DNA of 64,000 nt from Agrobacterium tumefaciens str. B6 (GCF_001541315.1 NZ_LMVK01000045.1:310001-374000); one strand, 5' to 3'; positions 1 to 8,813 are shown, counted from the stretch's first letter. Translations and numbers: made by a program. Notes: generated from the sequence alone by a model not told the origin.

Positions 1-335
1 CTACGGGCGCTTTCCGCCAGAGCGACGATATCTGGGCTTTTACCGGATTGCGAGACGGCGAAGGCCGCCGCCCGGTCCAGCCGCAGTTTCGTCTGGTAGA
101 TCGAGGCGAGCGAGGGGCCGAGCGAAGCGACTGGCAGCCCGGTCTGCAATTCGATCGCATATTTCAGGAAATGCGCGGCGTGGTCGGAGGAGCCGCGTGC
201 AATGGTGACGATAACGGCCGGGTCACGGGCCCTCAGGTGAGCGCCGGCTTCCCGGAAGTCGGCATTGGCATTGTCCAGCAGGCGGGCGACTGCATCGGGA
301 ATCTCATCGATTTCCTGGCGCATCAGGGTTGTCAT
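1..335 (-). CDS. SIS-domain sugar-phosphate isomerase/deaminase, partial (C-terminus outside window)
   Basis: Only the first 111 or so residues are present; the gene runs off the left edge. The ATG at 335 gives MTTLMRQEIDEIPDAV, followed by a SIS fold with the phospho-sugar loop TIARGSSDHAAHF and the second serine loop AVSQSGKSPD. This pattern fits the isomerase half of GlmS and its stand-alone relatives (NagB-II/AgaS type), which convert glucosamine-6-phosphate to fructose-6-phosphate plus ammonia. The gene starts 26 bp after the GntR gene on the same strand, so the two are probably co-transcribed. A role in amino-sugar catabolism is inferred from the neighbouring GH20 hexosaminidase and sugar ABC transporter. 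An ATG eight bases upstream runs into a stop and is not the start. Confidence 0.8.
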   Translation of the reverse strand, partial: MTTLMRQEIDEIPDAVARLLDNANADFREAGAHLRARDPAVIVTIARGSSDHAAHFLKYAIELQTGLPVASLGPSLASIYQTKLRLDRAAAFAVSQSGKSPDIVALAESAR

Positions 336-361
336 CGTTTCATGTCCTTGATCAAGGTTTG

Positions 362-1114
362 TCACTCGGGACCCATCGTCAGTTCGGCGACGAGGTCATA
401 GGCGTCACTGCGGTACAGTGCGCGGGATATTTCCATGAGGCGTCCGCTTTCCAGATAGGCCATTCGCTGAACGGAAAGGGCTGCCGAGCCTGGCGGGACC
501 CCAAGCAGCAATGTTTCCTCATCGGTGAGGTTGCGGGCGGAGATGCGCTGAATGGCGCGCACGGGGCGAATGCCGCTTTTCTCGAGCTCCAGATAAAGCG
601 AGTTTTCAACCAGTTGCGGGTCGGGCAGAATATCGCCCGGCAGGCTCGTGACTTCGAGTGCGATCGGCTGGTCGTTGGCGAGACGCAGACGTGTGAGTCG
701 CGCCACCATGGCGGATTGGGAAAGGCCGAGCGCCATCATCTCGTCGCCGGTCGGGTGGAACAGGCCTCTGTCCAGCCAGCGTGTGCTCGCTGTCATCCCG
801 CGCCGGCGCATGTCCTCGGTAAACGAGGTGAGCTTGGTCAGGGGCTGCTGCATACGGGTGATGGGCTTGACGACAAAAGTGCCCGAACCGTGCCGGCGGA
901 CCAGAAGACCATCGCGAACGAGATCATCCACCGCCTTGCGCACCGTGACGCGGCTGACGCAGGCGCTTTCGGCAATATCGCGCTCCGGCGGCAAGGCGTC
1001 GCCATGCTTCAGGCGGCCGCCATTGATGGCGTCTTCAATCGTCTGGCGAAGTTTCAGGTAAAGCGGGCCGCCGCCTGATTGCAGGTCATCCAGATTAAGC
1101 GCTGCCCCGTTCAT
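362..1114 (-). CDS. GntR/HutC-family transcriptional regulator (UTRA domain)
   Basis: This 250-residue protein has an N-terminal GntR winged helix (about residues 18-82; PPERDIAESACVSRVTVRKA is the recognition region, then the wing GSGTFV) and a C-terminal UTRA effector domain (about 100-245). HutC-subfamily members usually bind a sugar phosphate or other small metabolite and repress neighbouring catabolic genes. It lies just upstream of the SIS-domain gene on the same strand and is divergent from the Gfo/Idh and ABC transporter operon across a 451-bp region. It is therefore a likely local regulator of amino-sugar use, similar in role to NagR; the effector is not visible. Confidence 0.85.
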   Translation of the reverse strand: MNGAALNLDDLQSGGGPLYLKLRQTIEDAINGGRLKHGDALPPERDIAESACVSRVTVRKAVDDLVRDGLLVRRHGSGTFVVKPITRMQQPLTKLTSFTEDMRRRGMTASTRWLDRGLFHPTGDEMMALGLSQSAMVARLTRLRLANDQPIALEVTSLPGDILPDPQLVENSLYLELEKSGIRPVRAIQRISARNLTDEETLLLGVPPGSAALSVQRMAYLESGRLMEISRALYRSDAYDLVAELTMGPE

Positions 1115-1565
1115 CCATAACCTCTGTCACGATCCATGTGGTCGGCGATATGGCCGGCTCTGGCTATATCATATGCCGCGTAATCAGCAATACCAAAATA
1201 AAACCATTGTCGGATTTGTACGATTAATCGGTTATTTTTTCGATGTTTTGCCTGATAATAAGGCCATGTGCTTGATATTTTCGCATTAACCAAAAAAAAT
1301 TTCCCGATAACGGAAATGCTCTGGACGATTGGCATTTTTTTGGTATTGTTTTGTGCGTTGGTGGCCGGCGGCGATCTGTTTCGCACCTGTCTCGACGAAA
1401 AAATCGGTTTCCAGCTGGCGGCAGCGTTAGTGAAATCGAATTTAACTTGACCGTCGTGAAAATTAATTTCATCGTGACGGAAAATTATCGCAGATAACTG
1501 GATGGCCAGCACAGAAATGGTCGCTTCTGCGAAAATGAATTACGAATGAACAGGGAACAAAGTTC
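1115..1565. promoter_or_regulatory. Divergent control region between GntR and the Gfo/Idh-ABC operon
   Basis: This is 451 bp without a convincing gene, and it is AT-richer than its surroundings (especially 1180-1320). It contains a near-palindrome TGAAAATTAATTTCA at 1457-1471, a second imperfect palindrome ATTTCCCGATAACGGAAAT at 1299-1317, and the ribosome site GGGAACAAAG just before the ATG at 1566. The first palindrome matches two sites in the other control region of this cluster (7722-7808). Promoter -35/-10 elements are not clear by eye. Confidence 0.5.
1457..1471. promoter_or_regulatory. Candidate operator palindrome TGAAAATTAATTTCA
   Basis: Inverted arms TGAAA and TTTCA are separated by five A/T bases, about 95 bp upstream of the first gene of the ABC operon. 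Two similar palindromes sit upstream of the RpiR-regulator gene. TGAAA-N4/5-TTTCA symmetry suits a dimeric regulator; RpiR-type or GntR-type binding is inferred only from proximity. Confidence 0.4.
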
Positions 1566-2747
1566 ATGAAGGTGGGAATTATCGGACTCGGATTCCGTCT
1601 CGGTTATCTGGGCTACGTTTTTCATGAGATCGACAAGGATTTCGAGATCGTCGGTTATGTCGATCCCGCGCCGGCAGGCCTGCCGGGTCTGCAGGAAAAG
1701 GGCATTTCGGCCGGCAAGGCTTACGATAGTCCCGAGGCGCTGATCGCAAACGAAAAATTCGATCTGTTGATGATCGGCTCGCCGAACCATATGCATCTTG
1801 AACATATCCGCATCGGGCTTGAGGCCGGCTGCACCATCTTCTCTGAAAAACCCATCGTCGTCAGCATCGAGGAAAGCCTCGAACTCGCCCGGTTGCTCAA
1901 CAAGCACGGTCACGAGCGGCTGCTCGTTGGTCTGGTCCTGCGTTATTCCCCGCTCTACCGCGATCTGCGCGCCGCGCAGGCCGAAGGCAAGCTGGGTGAT
2001 GTCGTTTCCATCGAGGCCTCGGAACATATTCCGCCCTATCACGGCGCATTCTTCATGCGTGACTGGCGGCGTTACGAGAATTATTCTGGCTCCTTCATGC
2101 TGGAAAAATGCTGCCACGACCTCGATCTTTATAATGGCGTGGTCGGTGCGCGGCCGCGTTTCGTATCGAGTTTCGGCGGGCGCAAGAGCTTCACGCCGGC
2201 GAACGCGCCGCAGAATGACGGTATCAACGACATGGAGGGTTACCATCGCAAGCCGAGCGGCTGGATGGGCTCCGAAAAGGTCTTCGACAGCGACGGCGAC
2301 ATCATCGATTACCAGACGGCGATCGTCGAATATGAGAACGGCGCGTCGCTGGCCTTCCATACCAATCTCAACGTTCCCGATGATTTCCGCCGCTTCTGCG
2401 TGATCGGCGCCAAGGGCATGGCCGAGGGTGATTTTGTTCGCGGCTTCCTGAACGTGCACAATGCCCGGACCAATGAAAAGACCGTTGCCAAGACCTATTC
2501 GGCGGCGACCACGCTCTCGCAGCATTATGGTGCGGATGAGCAAATGGCGGAGGACGTCATCGCCCATATTGTCAAGGGTACGCCGCTGCCGGTTTCCGCA
2601 CTCGATGCGATAGAGGCCGGAATTCTGGCGCTTGCCATGGATGAAGCGCGCCATGGCCGTAAAGTGATCGATCTCAAGCCGGTGTGGGAGGAGTATGATC
2701 TGGCGCTACACGGCCAGCCTAAATCCCCCGCCGTGAAATCGGCTTGA
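1566..2747 (+). CDS. Gfo/Idh/MocA-family NAD(P)-dependent sugar oxidoreductase
   Basis: This 393-residue protein starts with the Rossmann dinucleotide motif VGIIGLGFRLGYLG (residues 2-15). It has the family's EKP motif (FSEKPIVVS, about residue 97) and a C-terminal substrate domain with MLEKCCHDLDLYN, whose HD is the usual catalytic/substrate pair. Family members oxidise sugars, cyclitols or their derivatives. It is the first gene of a five-gene plus-strand operon with a sugar ABC transporter, and its stop overlaps the region of the next start, so it probably acts on the imported sugar. The substrate is unknown; an amino sugar or glycoside is likely from context. Start ATG 1566 is preceded by GGGAAC. 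Confidence 0.88.
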   Translation: MKVGIIGLGFRLGYLGYVFHEIDKDFEIVGYVDPAPAGLPGLQEKGISAGKAYDSPEALIANEKFDLLMIGSPNHMHLEHIRIGLEAGCTIFSEKPIVVSIEESLELARLLNKHGHERLLVGLVLRYSPLYRDLRAAQAEGKLGDVVSIEASEHIPPYHGAFFMRDWRRYENYSGSFMLEKCCHDLDLYNGVVGARPRFVSSFGGRKSFTPANAPQNDGINDMEGYHRKPSGWMGSEKVFDSDGDIIDYQTAIVEYENGASLAFHTNLNVPDDFRRFCVIGAKGMAEGDFVRGFLNVHNARTNEKTVAKTYSAATTLSQHYGADEQMAEDVIAHIVKGTPLPVSALDAIEAGILALAMDEARHGRKVIDLKPVWEEYDLALHGQPKSPAVKSA

Positions 2748-2758
2748 GGGGCGCGGCG

Positions 2759-3643
2759 ATGGATGCGAAACGCAGCGCGGTCGTCTTCGCCTGGCTTCTT
2801 CTTCTGCCGGCGCTGTTATACATCACGGTTATCGTTGCTTATCCGCTCGTCGATACCTTCATCCTGTCCTTCACCGATGCGTCGCTTAGAAAAACGACGA
2901 ACTGGGTGGGATTCATCAACTACGAGAAGATTTTCAACGCGACTTTTGCCGAGGTCATCACGCGGACCTTTATCTGGACGTTCTTTTCCGTCTCGATAAA
3001 GATGATCATCGGCACATTTGGTGCAGTCCTTCTGAATTCGGCCGTTCCTGGTCGGGCGCTGTTTCGCCTTTTGACCATGCCGCCATGGATCGTGCCTATG
3101 GCTATCGGCATCTTCATGTGGGGCTGGATGTATAACGGCCAGTTCGGCATGATTTCCGGTGTCCTTCAGAACGTGGGTCTGGTGGACGGTCCGGTCGCCT
3201 TCCTCGCCTATGGCAGCACGGCTTTCTGGGCGACGATCATTACCGATGTGTGGATCGGCGTGCCGATGGTGACGCTTTATCTGCTGGCGGCGATCCAGGC
3301 CATTCCGCAGGATCTCTACGAGGCAGCCTGGACGGATGGCGCCAGCCGCGCCTACCGCTTCCGCCGCATCACGTTGCCGCTGATGCTGCCTGCCATGATC
3401 ACCATGTCGATGATCTCGCTGATTTCGACCTTCAATTCCTTCGACATCATCTGGATCCTGACACAGGGCGGACCGACGGGCCAGACGACGACCATGATCA
3501 TCGACACCTACAAGACGGCGATCGGTTCCTACAAATACGGTGAGGGCGCGGCGCGTGCAGTGCTGATCTGCATCTTCCTGTCCATATTCACCTACTTCTA
3601 CTTCCGCATCACCAGCCGTATCTCGCAGGAGACCAGCCGATGA
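2759..3643 (+). CDS. Sugar ABC transporter permease (CUT1 family, MalF-like)
   Basis: This protein of about 294 residues has six predicted membrane helices, starting VVFAWLLLLPALLYITVIVAYPL. The EAA-loop motif EAAWTDGASRAYRFRRITLP marks a binding-protein-dependent permease. I chose ATG 2759 because GAGGGG sits seven bases upstream; a TTG at 2744 overlapping the previous stop would add five residues. It pairs with the next gene, whose ATG overlaps this stop by 4 bp, to form the membrane channel of the sugar importer. Confidence 0.9.
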   Translation: MDAKRSAVVFAWLLLLPALLYITVIVAYPLVDTFILSFTDASLRKTTNWVGFINYEKIFNATFAEVITRTFIWTFFSVSIKMIIGTFGAVLLNSAVPGRALFRLLTMPPWIVPMAIGIFMWGWMYNGQFGMISGVLQNVGLVDGPVAFLAYGSTAFWATIITDVWIGVPMVTLYLLAAIQAIPQDLYEAAWTDGASRAYRFRRITLPLMLPAMITMSMISLISTFNSFDIIWILTQGGPTGQTTTMIIDTYKTAIGSYKYGEGAARAVLICIFLSIFTYFYFRITSRISQETSR

Positions 3644-4497
3644 CCGACAAAAATGCGATGATCAACCGTTACAGATGGTATGAGATCGTCGGGATTTATT
3701 GCGGCATCGCCGTATTCCTGACCTTCGTGCTGGCGCCGTTTGTCGAAGGGTTTCTGGTTTCGCTGAAACCGCTCAGCCTGCTTTTTTCGTCACCGTATAA
3801 GTTTTGGCCAGAAAACGGCTCCTTCGAAGCTTACCGGACCATGTGGGTCAGCGTTCCCGGCTTTGCCCGCTACGTCTTCAACTCTTTCTTCATCTCGACA
3901 ATATCGACCATCATCGTTCTGCTTCTGGTGGTGCCGGCGTCCTATGCTTTCGCGCGGTTCCAGTTTCGCGGTCGCGGGCAATTGCTCGGCGCGTTTCTGG
4001 CGATCAACATGTTCTCCGGTGCGGTGCTTTTGATCCCGCTTTACCGGCTGATGCGCAATATGGGCGTGCTGAACACCTATCTGGCGATGATCATTCCCGG
4101 CGCCGCCTTTTTGATCCCCACTGCCATCTGGCTTTTGCGAACCTACATGCTGCGTATTCCGCGCGAACTGGAAGAGGCGGCCTATGTGGACGGCGCGAGC
4201 TATTTCTATACCTTCCGCCGGGTGATCCTGCCGCTTGCGATGCCTGGCATTGCCGTCGTGTCCATCACCACCTTCATCGGTGCTTATGCGCAGCAGTTCA
4301 TCTTCGCGCTCACTTTCAATTCCAAGACCGAATATATGCCGCTGCCCATCGGCCTGTTTGCCTATTTCGGTCGTCAGGAAGTCGTCTGGAATGAGTTGAT
4401 GGCGGCCAGCTTCGTCGGCATTGCGCCGGCCATGGTCGTCATCTTCTTCATGCAACGCTATCTCGTCAGCGGGCTTACCGCCGGCGCGGTGAAATAA
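3640..4497 (+). CDS. Sugar ABC transporter permease (CUT1 family, MalG-like)
   Basis: This 285-residue permease has about six membrane helices and the EAA loop EEAAYVDGASYFYTFRRVIL near residue 185, as in MalG-type inner-membrane partners. Its start codon overlaps the stop of the preceding permease (ATGA), which indicates translational coupling. It ends 40 bp before the binding-protein gene. Substrate is not readable from the permease; see the operon as a whole. Confidence 0.9.
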   Translation: MTDKNAMINRYRWYEIVGIYCGIAVFLTFVLAPFVEGFLVSLKPLSLLFSSPYKFWPENGSFEAYRTMWVSVPGFARYVFNSFFISTISTIIVLLLVVPASYAFARFQFRGRGQLLGAFLAINMFSGAVLLIPLYRLMRNMGVLNTYLAMIIPGAAFLIPTAIWLLRTYMLRIPRELEEAAYVDGASYFYTFRRVILPLAMPGIAVVSITTFIGAYAQQFIFALTFNSKTEYMPLPIGLFAYFGRQEVVWNELMAASFVGIAPAMVVIFFMQRYLVSGLTAGAVK

Positions 4498-4537
4498 TCA
4501 ACAATAGGAACGACCACCAGAAAACGGGAGACTATCT

Positions 4538-5770
4538 ATGGCACTGAAACATTACGGATTGGCGCTTTGCGCCTTCGCATTTGCCGGTTCCACTGCCCTT
4601 GGCACGGTGGCGGCACACGCCGCCGACAAGGAGATCAGCTGGATCTATTGCGGCGACAAGATGGACCCCATCCATGAAAAATACATCAAGGAATGGGAAG
4701 GCAAGAATGCCGGCTGGAAGGTCGTTCCGGAAGTCGTCGGCTGGGCGCAGTGCCAGGACAAGGCAACCACGCTCGCAGCCGCCGGCACTCCGGTCGCCAT
4801 GGCCTATGTCGGTTCGCGCACGCTGAAGCAGTTCGCACAGAACGACCTCATCGTTCCGGTGCCGATGACCGAAGACGAAAAGAAGACCTATTATCCTAAC
4901 ATCGTCGACACGGTTACCTTCGAGGATACGCAGTGGGGTGTGCCCGTCGCCTTCTCGACCAAGGCGCTCTATTGGAACAAGGACCTCTTCAAGCAGGCCG
5001 GTCTCGATCCGGAAGTGCCGCCGAAGACCTGGGCTGAAGAGATCGCCTTTGCCAAGCAGATCAAGGAAAAGACCGGCGTCGCCGGTTATGGTCTGCCCGC
5101 CAAGACCTTCGACAACACCATGCACCAGTTCATGCACTGGGTTTACACCAATAACGGCAAGGTCATCGACGGCGACAAGATCACCGTCGACAGCCCGCAG
5201 GTTCTTGCAGCTCTGAAGGCCTACAAGGACATCACGCCTTACTCCGTCGAGGGTCCGACGGCCTACGAGCAGAACGAAATCCGCGCCATCTTCCTCGATG
5301 GCAAGGTTGGCATGATCCAGGCGGGATCGGGTGCCGCACCCCGCCTGCAGGAAACCAAGATCAACTGGGGGATCGCAACCCTGCCGCTCGGCCCTGAAGC
5401 CAAGGGTCCCGGCACGCTGCTCATCACCGACAGCCTCGCGATCTTCAAGGGAACCGGTGTCGAAGAAAAGGCGACTGAATTCGCCAAGTTCATCACTTCT
5501 CCCGGCCCGCAGGGCGAATACGAACTGCAGGGCGGCGCTGGCCTGACCCCGCTTCGTCCGTCGCCGAAGGTTGATGAGTTCATCGCCAAGGACCCCTTCT
5601 GGAAGCCGCTGATCGACGGTATCGCCTATGGCGGTCCCGAGCCGCTCTTCACTGACTACAAGGGCTTCCAGGACACGATGATTGAGATGGTGCAGTCTGT
5701 CGTTACCGGCAAGGCGACACCGGAAGATGCCGCAAAGAAGGCCTCTGCCGCTCTCGAGCAGTACAAGTAA
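4538..5770 (+). CDS. Extracellular sugar-binding protein of the ABC transporter
   Basis: This 410-residue protein has a Sec signal peptide (residues 1 to about 29, hydrophobic LALCAFAFAGSTALG, cleavage after AHA). A type-1 family bacterial solute-binding fold follows (WGVPVAFSTKALYWNKDLF near 127-145 is typical of MalE-like proteins). It acts in the periplasm, delivering sugar to the two permeases just upstream. A strong ribosome site (GGGAG) precedes ATG 4538. A GC-rich hairpin right after the stop (5784-5810) could stabilise this part of the transcript, since binding proteins are needed in excess. The substrate is probably an amino sugar or oligosaccharide, by context only. Confidence 0.9.
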   Translation: MALKHYGLALCAFAFAGSTALGTVAAHAADKEISWIYCGDKMDPIHEKYIKEWEGKNAGWKVVPEVVGWAQCQDKATTLAAAGTPVAMAYVGSRTLKQFAQNDLIVPVPMTEDEKKTYYPNIVDTVTFEDTQWGVPVAFSTKALYWNKDLFKQAGLDPEVPPKTWAEEIAFAKQIKEKTGVAGYGLPAKTFDNTMHQFMHWVYTNNGKVIDGDKITVDSPQVLAALKAYKDITPYSVEGPTAYEQNEIRAIFLDGKVGMIQAGSGAAPRLQETKINWGIATLPLGPEAKGPGTLLITDSLAIFKGTGVEEKATEFAKFITSPGPQGEYELQGGAGLTPLRPSPKVDEFIAKDPFWKPLIDGIAYGGPEPLFTDYKGFQDTMIEMVQSVVTGKATPEDAAKKASAALEQYK

Positions 5771-5783
5771 TCCACTTTTATAC

Positions 5784-5810
5784 GGTTGCGGGCGCAGGTC
5801 GCCCGCAACC
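5784..5810 (+). other. Intercistronic hairpin between binding protein and ATPase genes
   Basis: A perfect 11-bp stem (GGTTGCGGGCG / CGCCCGCAACC) with a five-base loop lies 13 bp after the binding-protein stop. No T-run follows, so it is more likely an mRNA-stabilising or partial-attenuation element than a full terminator. Confidence 0.55.
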
Positions 5811-5955
5811 TCATAATTCGTTGCGAGAATACCCGCCGCAATGACGGCAGGAGCTTCTCGTGTGTTTTAACGGTTCCGATAAGGCGCGATTTTTCCGTGT
5901 CGCGGAACGTCTCTGAACGCAGCCTGATGTCGGCTGGTGACGGGAGAGGCAAGTT

Positions 5956-7068
5956 TTGGGTCAGCTTTATCTCAACAACGTCCGCAAGAACTATGGACAT
6001 TTCGAAGTCATCAAGGGCGTTCAGCTCGACATCAGGGATGGCGAGTTCGTCGTTTTTGTCGGCCCCTCGGGATGCGGTAAATCCACATTGCTGCGCATGA
6101 TCGCCGGCCTTGAGGATATTTCCGCCGGCGACATCGTCATTAACGGTGTGAAGGTCAATGACTTGCCGCCGGTTAGACGCGGCATCGCCATGGTGTTCCA
6201 GTCCTATGCGCTCTATCCGCATATGACAGTTTTTGAAAACATCGCTTTTCCCCTCCGCGTCGAAAAGATGGAAGAGGGCAAGATCAAGGAAAAGGTCGAG
6301 GCCGTCGCCAAGATCCTGCAACTCGACCAGCGCCTGCAGCAGCGTCCCGGCATGTTGTCCGGCGGCCAGCGCCAGCGTGTAGCGATCGGTCGCGCCATCG
6401 TTCGCGAGCCGAAGATCTTCCTGTTCGACGAGCCGCTTTCCAACCTTGACGCCGCACTTCGCGCCGACATGCGTATCGAGCTCACCAATCTGCATCGGAC
6501 GCTGAAGGCGACGATGATCTACGTGACGCATGACCAAGTGGAAGCCATGACCATGGCCGACCGCATCGTGGTGCTGAATGCGGGCGAAATCTCCCAGGTC
6601 GGCGCGCCGCTGGAACTTTACCACAAGCCCGCAAACCTGTTCGTCGCCGGTTTCATTGGCAATCCGAAAATGAATTTCCTGAAGGTCACCTGCAAATCCG
6701 TCAGCGCCGATGGTGTGACCGTGGAGTATGAGGGCCAGACAATCACCGTGCCGGTGGAGCCGCGCGCCGGTCTTGAAGGCACGCAGCTGACGCTCGGCAT
6801 TCGCCCGGAACATACCGGTCTCGAAACGGCCGACCTGAATATCAAGGTCGCGCCCAGCGTTATCGAGCGGCTGGGTGTAAATACGATCGCTTATGGCGTC
6901 GCGCCCACGGGTGAAAATTATTGCGCGCTTCTTTCCGGTTCCGCGCCGGTTGTTGTCGACGAACTCATCGTCACCGGCATTAAGGCGTCGGACTGCCATC
7001 TGTTCGATGAAAGCGGCACAGCGCTGGAACGGCGCGTCGATCTCTCCGTCCTCAAGCTGATACAATAA
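5956..7068 (+). CDS. Sugar ABC transporter ATP-binding protein (UgpC/MalK family)
   Basis: This 370-residue ATPase has Walker A GPSGCGKST (about residues 36-44), Q-loop VFQSYALYP, signature [15 protein letters not shown], Walker B IFLFDEPLSNLD and switch histidine VTHDQVEAM. A C-terminal OB-fold/TOBE regulatory domain (about 240-365) is typical of MalK/UgpC proteins. The start is a TTG at 5956 supported by GGGAGAGG a few bases upstream; no in-frame ATG fits. It completes the importer encoded upstream. A hairpin with a T-run follows at 7077-7115. Confidence 0.92.
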   Translation: MGQLYLNNVRKNYGHFEVIKGVQLDIRDGEFVVFVGPSGCGKSTLLRMIAGLEDISAGDIVINGVKVNDLPPVRRGIAMVFQSYALYPHMTVFENIAFPLRVEKMEEGKIKEKVEAVAKILQLDQRLQQRPGMLSGGQRQRVAIGRAIVREPKIFLFDEPLSNLDAALRADMRIELTNLHRTLKATMIYVTHDQVEAMTMADRIVVLNAGEISQVGAPLELYHKPANLFVAGFIGNPKMNFLKVTCKSVSADGVTVEYEGQTITVPVEPRAGLEGTQLTLGIRPEHTGLETADLNIKVAPSVIERLGVNTIAYGVAPTGENYCALLSGSAPVVVDELIVTGIKASDCHLFDESGTALERRVDLSVLKLIQ

Positions 7069-7076
7069 AGGGCAGG

Positions 7077-7115
7077 AACCGGGCCATGAAATCTGTCTCC
7101 CCATGCCCGGTTTTC
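7077..7115 (+). terminator. Probable terminator of the Gfo/Idh-ABC operon
   Basis: GAACCGGGCCATG pairs with CATGCCCGGTTTTC (one bulged base) and ends in TTTT, ten or so bases after the ATPase stop. Position and T-run fit a Rho-independent terminator on the plus strand. Confidence 0.6.
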
Positions 7116-7162
7116 TCTGACGAGATCCATTTTCGTCGGTTTTCTTCTTCGTCTTCCAGACG

Positions 7163-7195
7163 AAAAAATAACGCCGGGCTTTCGGCCCGGCGTTC
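7163..7195 (-). terminator. Rho-independent terminator of the NTF2-like gene
   Basis: A nine-base perfect stem (ACGCCGGGC / GCCCGGCGT) is followed on the minus strand by ATTTTTT. It lies 27 bp beyond the stop of the minus-strand gene ending at 7221. Confidence 0.75.
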
Positions 7196-7220
7196 GAAAC
7201 TGTCTGCCAAGTCCGTTGGA

Positions 7221-7706
7221 TCAGGGCATAGGATTGGGCATGTAGCCGGTGAAACCGCTGATCTTCCAGCGGCCCTCATGCAGCCGGCAATAATAGAGCG
7301 TCTGCCATTTCATCACGTCGAAGCTGCCATCGGCCTTGCGAAGCCCGCCGTCGAACTTCTTGCGGACCAGCGCGGTCTCGCCTTCCACTTCGATTTCTTC
7401 CAGCGTGGTGGTCGTGAAGATCGCACCCCGCGGGTCTTCGGCGAATTGCTGTGTCTGGAAATCCTGCGCCTGCCGCAACCACTCGTCGCGATAGGCCTCA
7501 AGCGATGGGAAGGACAGGCGCCAATTGTCCGGGTTTGCATCCCGGTTGGCGTTGATGCCGAGAAAGCCGTCCTCGACGAAATCATCCGCGACCTTCGACC
7601 AGTCGGCAGTAAGGAATGCGTCGATGTCCCGCGTCACCAGCATCTCCCAGATAGAATGGCGGGCGACGTCCGTTGCGGGAAAGGGGTTTTTGAAGGGGTC
7701 ACGCAT
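7221..7706 (-). CDS. NTF2-like/SnoaL-fold small protein
   Basis: This 161-residue protein matches the general NTF2-like pattern: an N-terminal helix region (WEMLVTRDIDAFLTADWSKV), a central EDGFLGINANRDANPDNW segment and C-terminal strands ending MKWQTLYYCRLHEGRWKISGF. Members of this fold are small enzymes or ligand-binding proteins, and the sequence alone does not say which. It is divergent from the RpiR regulator gene and shares a control region with two TGAAA/TTTCA palindromes, so it is probably co-regulated with the sugar locus. Confidence 0.65.
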   Translation of the reverse strand: MRDPFKNPFPATDVARHSIWEMLVTRDIDAFLTADWSKVADDFVEDGFLGINANRDANPDNWRLSFPSLEAYRDEWLRQAQDFQTQQFAEDPRGAIFTTTTLEEIEVEGETALVRKKFDGGLRKADGSFDVMKWQTLYYCRLHEGRWKISGFTGYMPNPMP

Positions 7707-7721
7707 GGTTTGGGTCCGTTT

Positions 7722-7737
7722 TTGAAATTATTTTCAA
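7722..7737. promoter_or_regulatory. Candidate operator palindrome TTGAAATTATTTTCAA
   Basis: Perfect six-base arms TTGAAA/TTTCAA are separated by four bases, 16 bp upstream of the NTF2-like gene's start on the minus strand. It shares the core GAAA-TTATTTTC with the neighbouring site at 7796-7808 and resembles 1457-1471. Confidence 0.5.
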
Positions 7738-7795
7738 GATTTGGAGTTTTCTCTGGTGAAGATTGTTGGCATATGCTCATCTATCAATCAACAGA

Positions 7796-7808
7796 GAAAA
7801 TAATTTTC
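7796..7808. promoter_or_regulatory. Candidate operator palindrome GAAAATAATTTTC
   Basis: A perfect palindrome around a single central A, between the NTF2-like gene and the RpiR gene. On the minus strand it reads GAAAATTATTTTC, nearly the same as the site at 7722-7737, which suggests a pair of binding sites for one regulator. Confidence 0.5.
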
Positions 7809-7949
7809 AAATCAGAGGTGTCCGTCGTGTCGTCAATGGGACGAAACAGGATCGATTCAGGGGGCTATGCGGTTGACGGGCGCGCTTTATTAGGGTGCAT
7901 CGGTAACGGAGCCAAGGCTTAAGTTTTGGCGGAACGGAGACCGGTGAAC

Positions 7950-8813
7950 ATGGATATTTTCGCAAGGATACAGGAAGACAGGGGGCAGTTCTCGCAATCG
8001 GAACGGCGGATCGCCGATATTCTGGTTTCGGACTTCGAATTCGCCGTCAATGCCTCGATCATCGAGCTTGCGGCCCGCGCCGAAGTATCTCCGCCGACGG
8101 TGACGCGGTTCTGCCGGCGTCTCGGCTGCCAGAGCTTTTCGGATTTCAAGGTCAGCCTCGCCAAGACGGCCTATGTGGGTATCCGGTATCTTACCTCCGA
8201 GCCCTCCAGCGCCGGCCCTTCCGATGTCGCGGAGGAGGTGCTTGCCAAGGCGCAGGAAGCGCTTTTCCTGCTGCACAGGACGCTCGATCCCGCCCTTGCC
8301 GATGAAGCGGCGATCAGGATCGCCAATAGCGGCATGATCTACGCCTTCGGCGCGGGCGGCAATTCCTCGATGATAGCTTCGGAAATCCAGAACCGGCTGT
8401 TCCGCCTGGGTCTGCGCGTTTCGACCAGCGCCGATCACAGCATGCAGCTGATGATGACCGCCGCTGCGCGCAAGGAAGACGTCATCATCGGTTCGTCCTT
8501 TTCCGGCCGCAACATGGAACTGGTGAAATGTTTCAGGCTGGCGCGGGAAATGGGGGTTACCACCATTGCGCTCACCCAGAGCGACACGCCTGTTGCCGCG
8601 GCTGCGGATATGGTGGTGGCCGTTAATGTACCCGAGGGAAACAATATCTTCCGCCCCACCTCATCGCGCTACGCCTATCTGGCCGCCGTCGATGTTCTGG
8701 CGACGCTTGCTGCCTATCACCAACGGCAACGGTCGATGGTGACGTTGCGTCATATCAAGCAGCAGCTCGTGGAACATCGTGACCCGGATGACAAGCAATT
8801 GCTCGGTGATTGA
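7950..8813 (+). CDS. RpiR-family transcriptional regulator (HTH + SIS domain)
   Basis: The N-terminal HTH_6 domain (about residues 1-75; ASIIELAARAEVSPPTVTRF is the HTH) is followed by a SIS domain that binds a phosphosugar (about 115-250; YAFGAGGNSSMIASEIQNRL and GSSFSGRNMELV loops). RpiR proteins control sugar-phosphate catabolism. I prefer ATG 7950 (GGAGA about ten bases upstream); GTG 7944 or TTG 7926 are possible. It heads a plus-strand run with the SDR, GH20 and later genes. The palindromes at 7722-7808 just upstream may be its own operators. Confidence 0.88.
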   Translation: MDIFARIQEDRGQFSQSERRIADILVSDFEFAVNASIIELAARAEVSPPTVTRFCRRLGCQSFSDFKVSLAKTAYVGIRYLTSEPSSAGPSDVAEEVLAKAQEALFLLHRTLDPALADEAAIRIANSGMIYAFGAGGNSSMIASEIQNRLFRLGLRVSTSADHSMQLMMTAAARKEDVIIGSSFSGRNMELVKCFRLAREMGVTTIALTQSDTPVAAAADMVVAVNVPEGNNIFRPTSSRYAYLAAVDVLATLAAYHQRQRSMVTLRHIKQQLVEHRDPDDKQLLGD

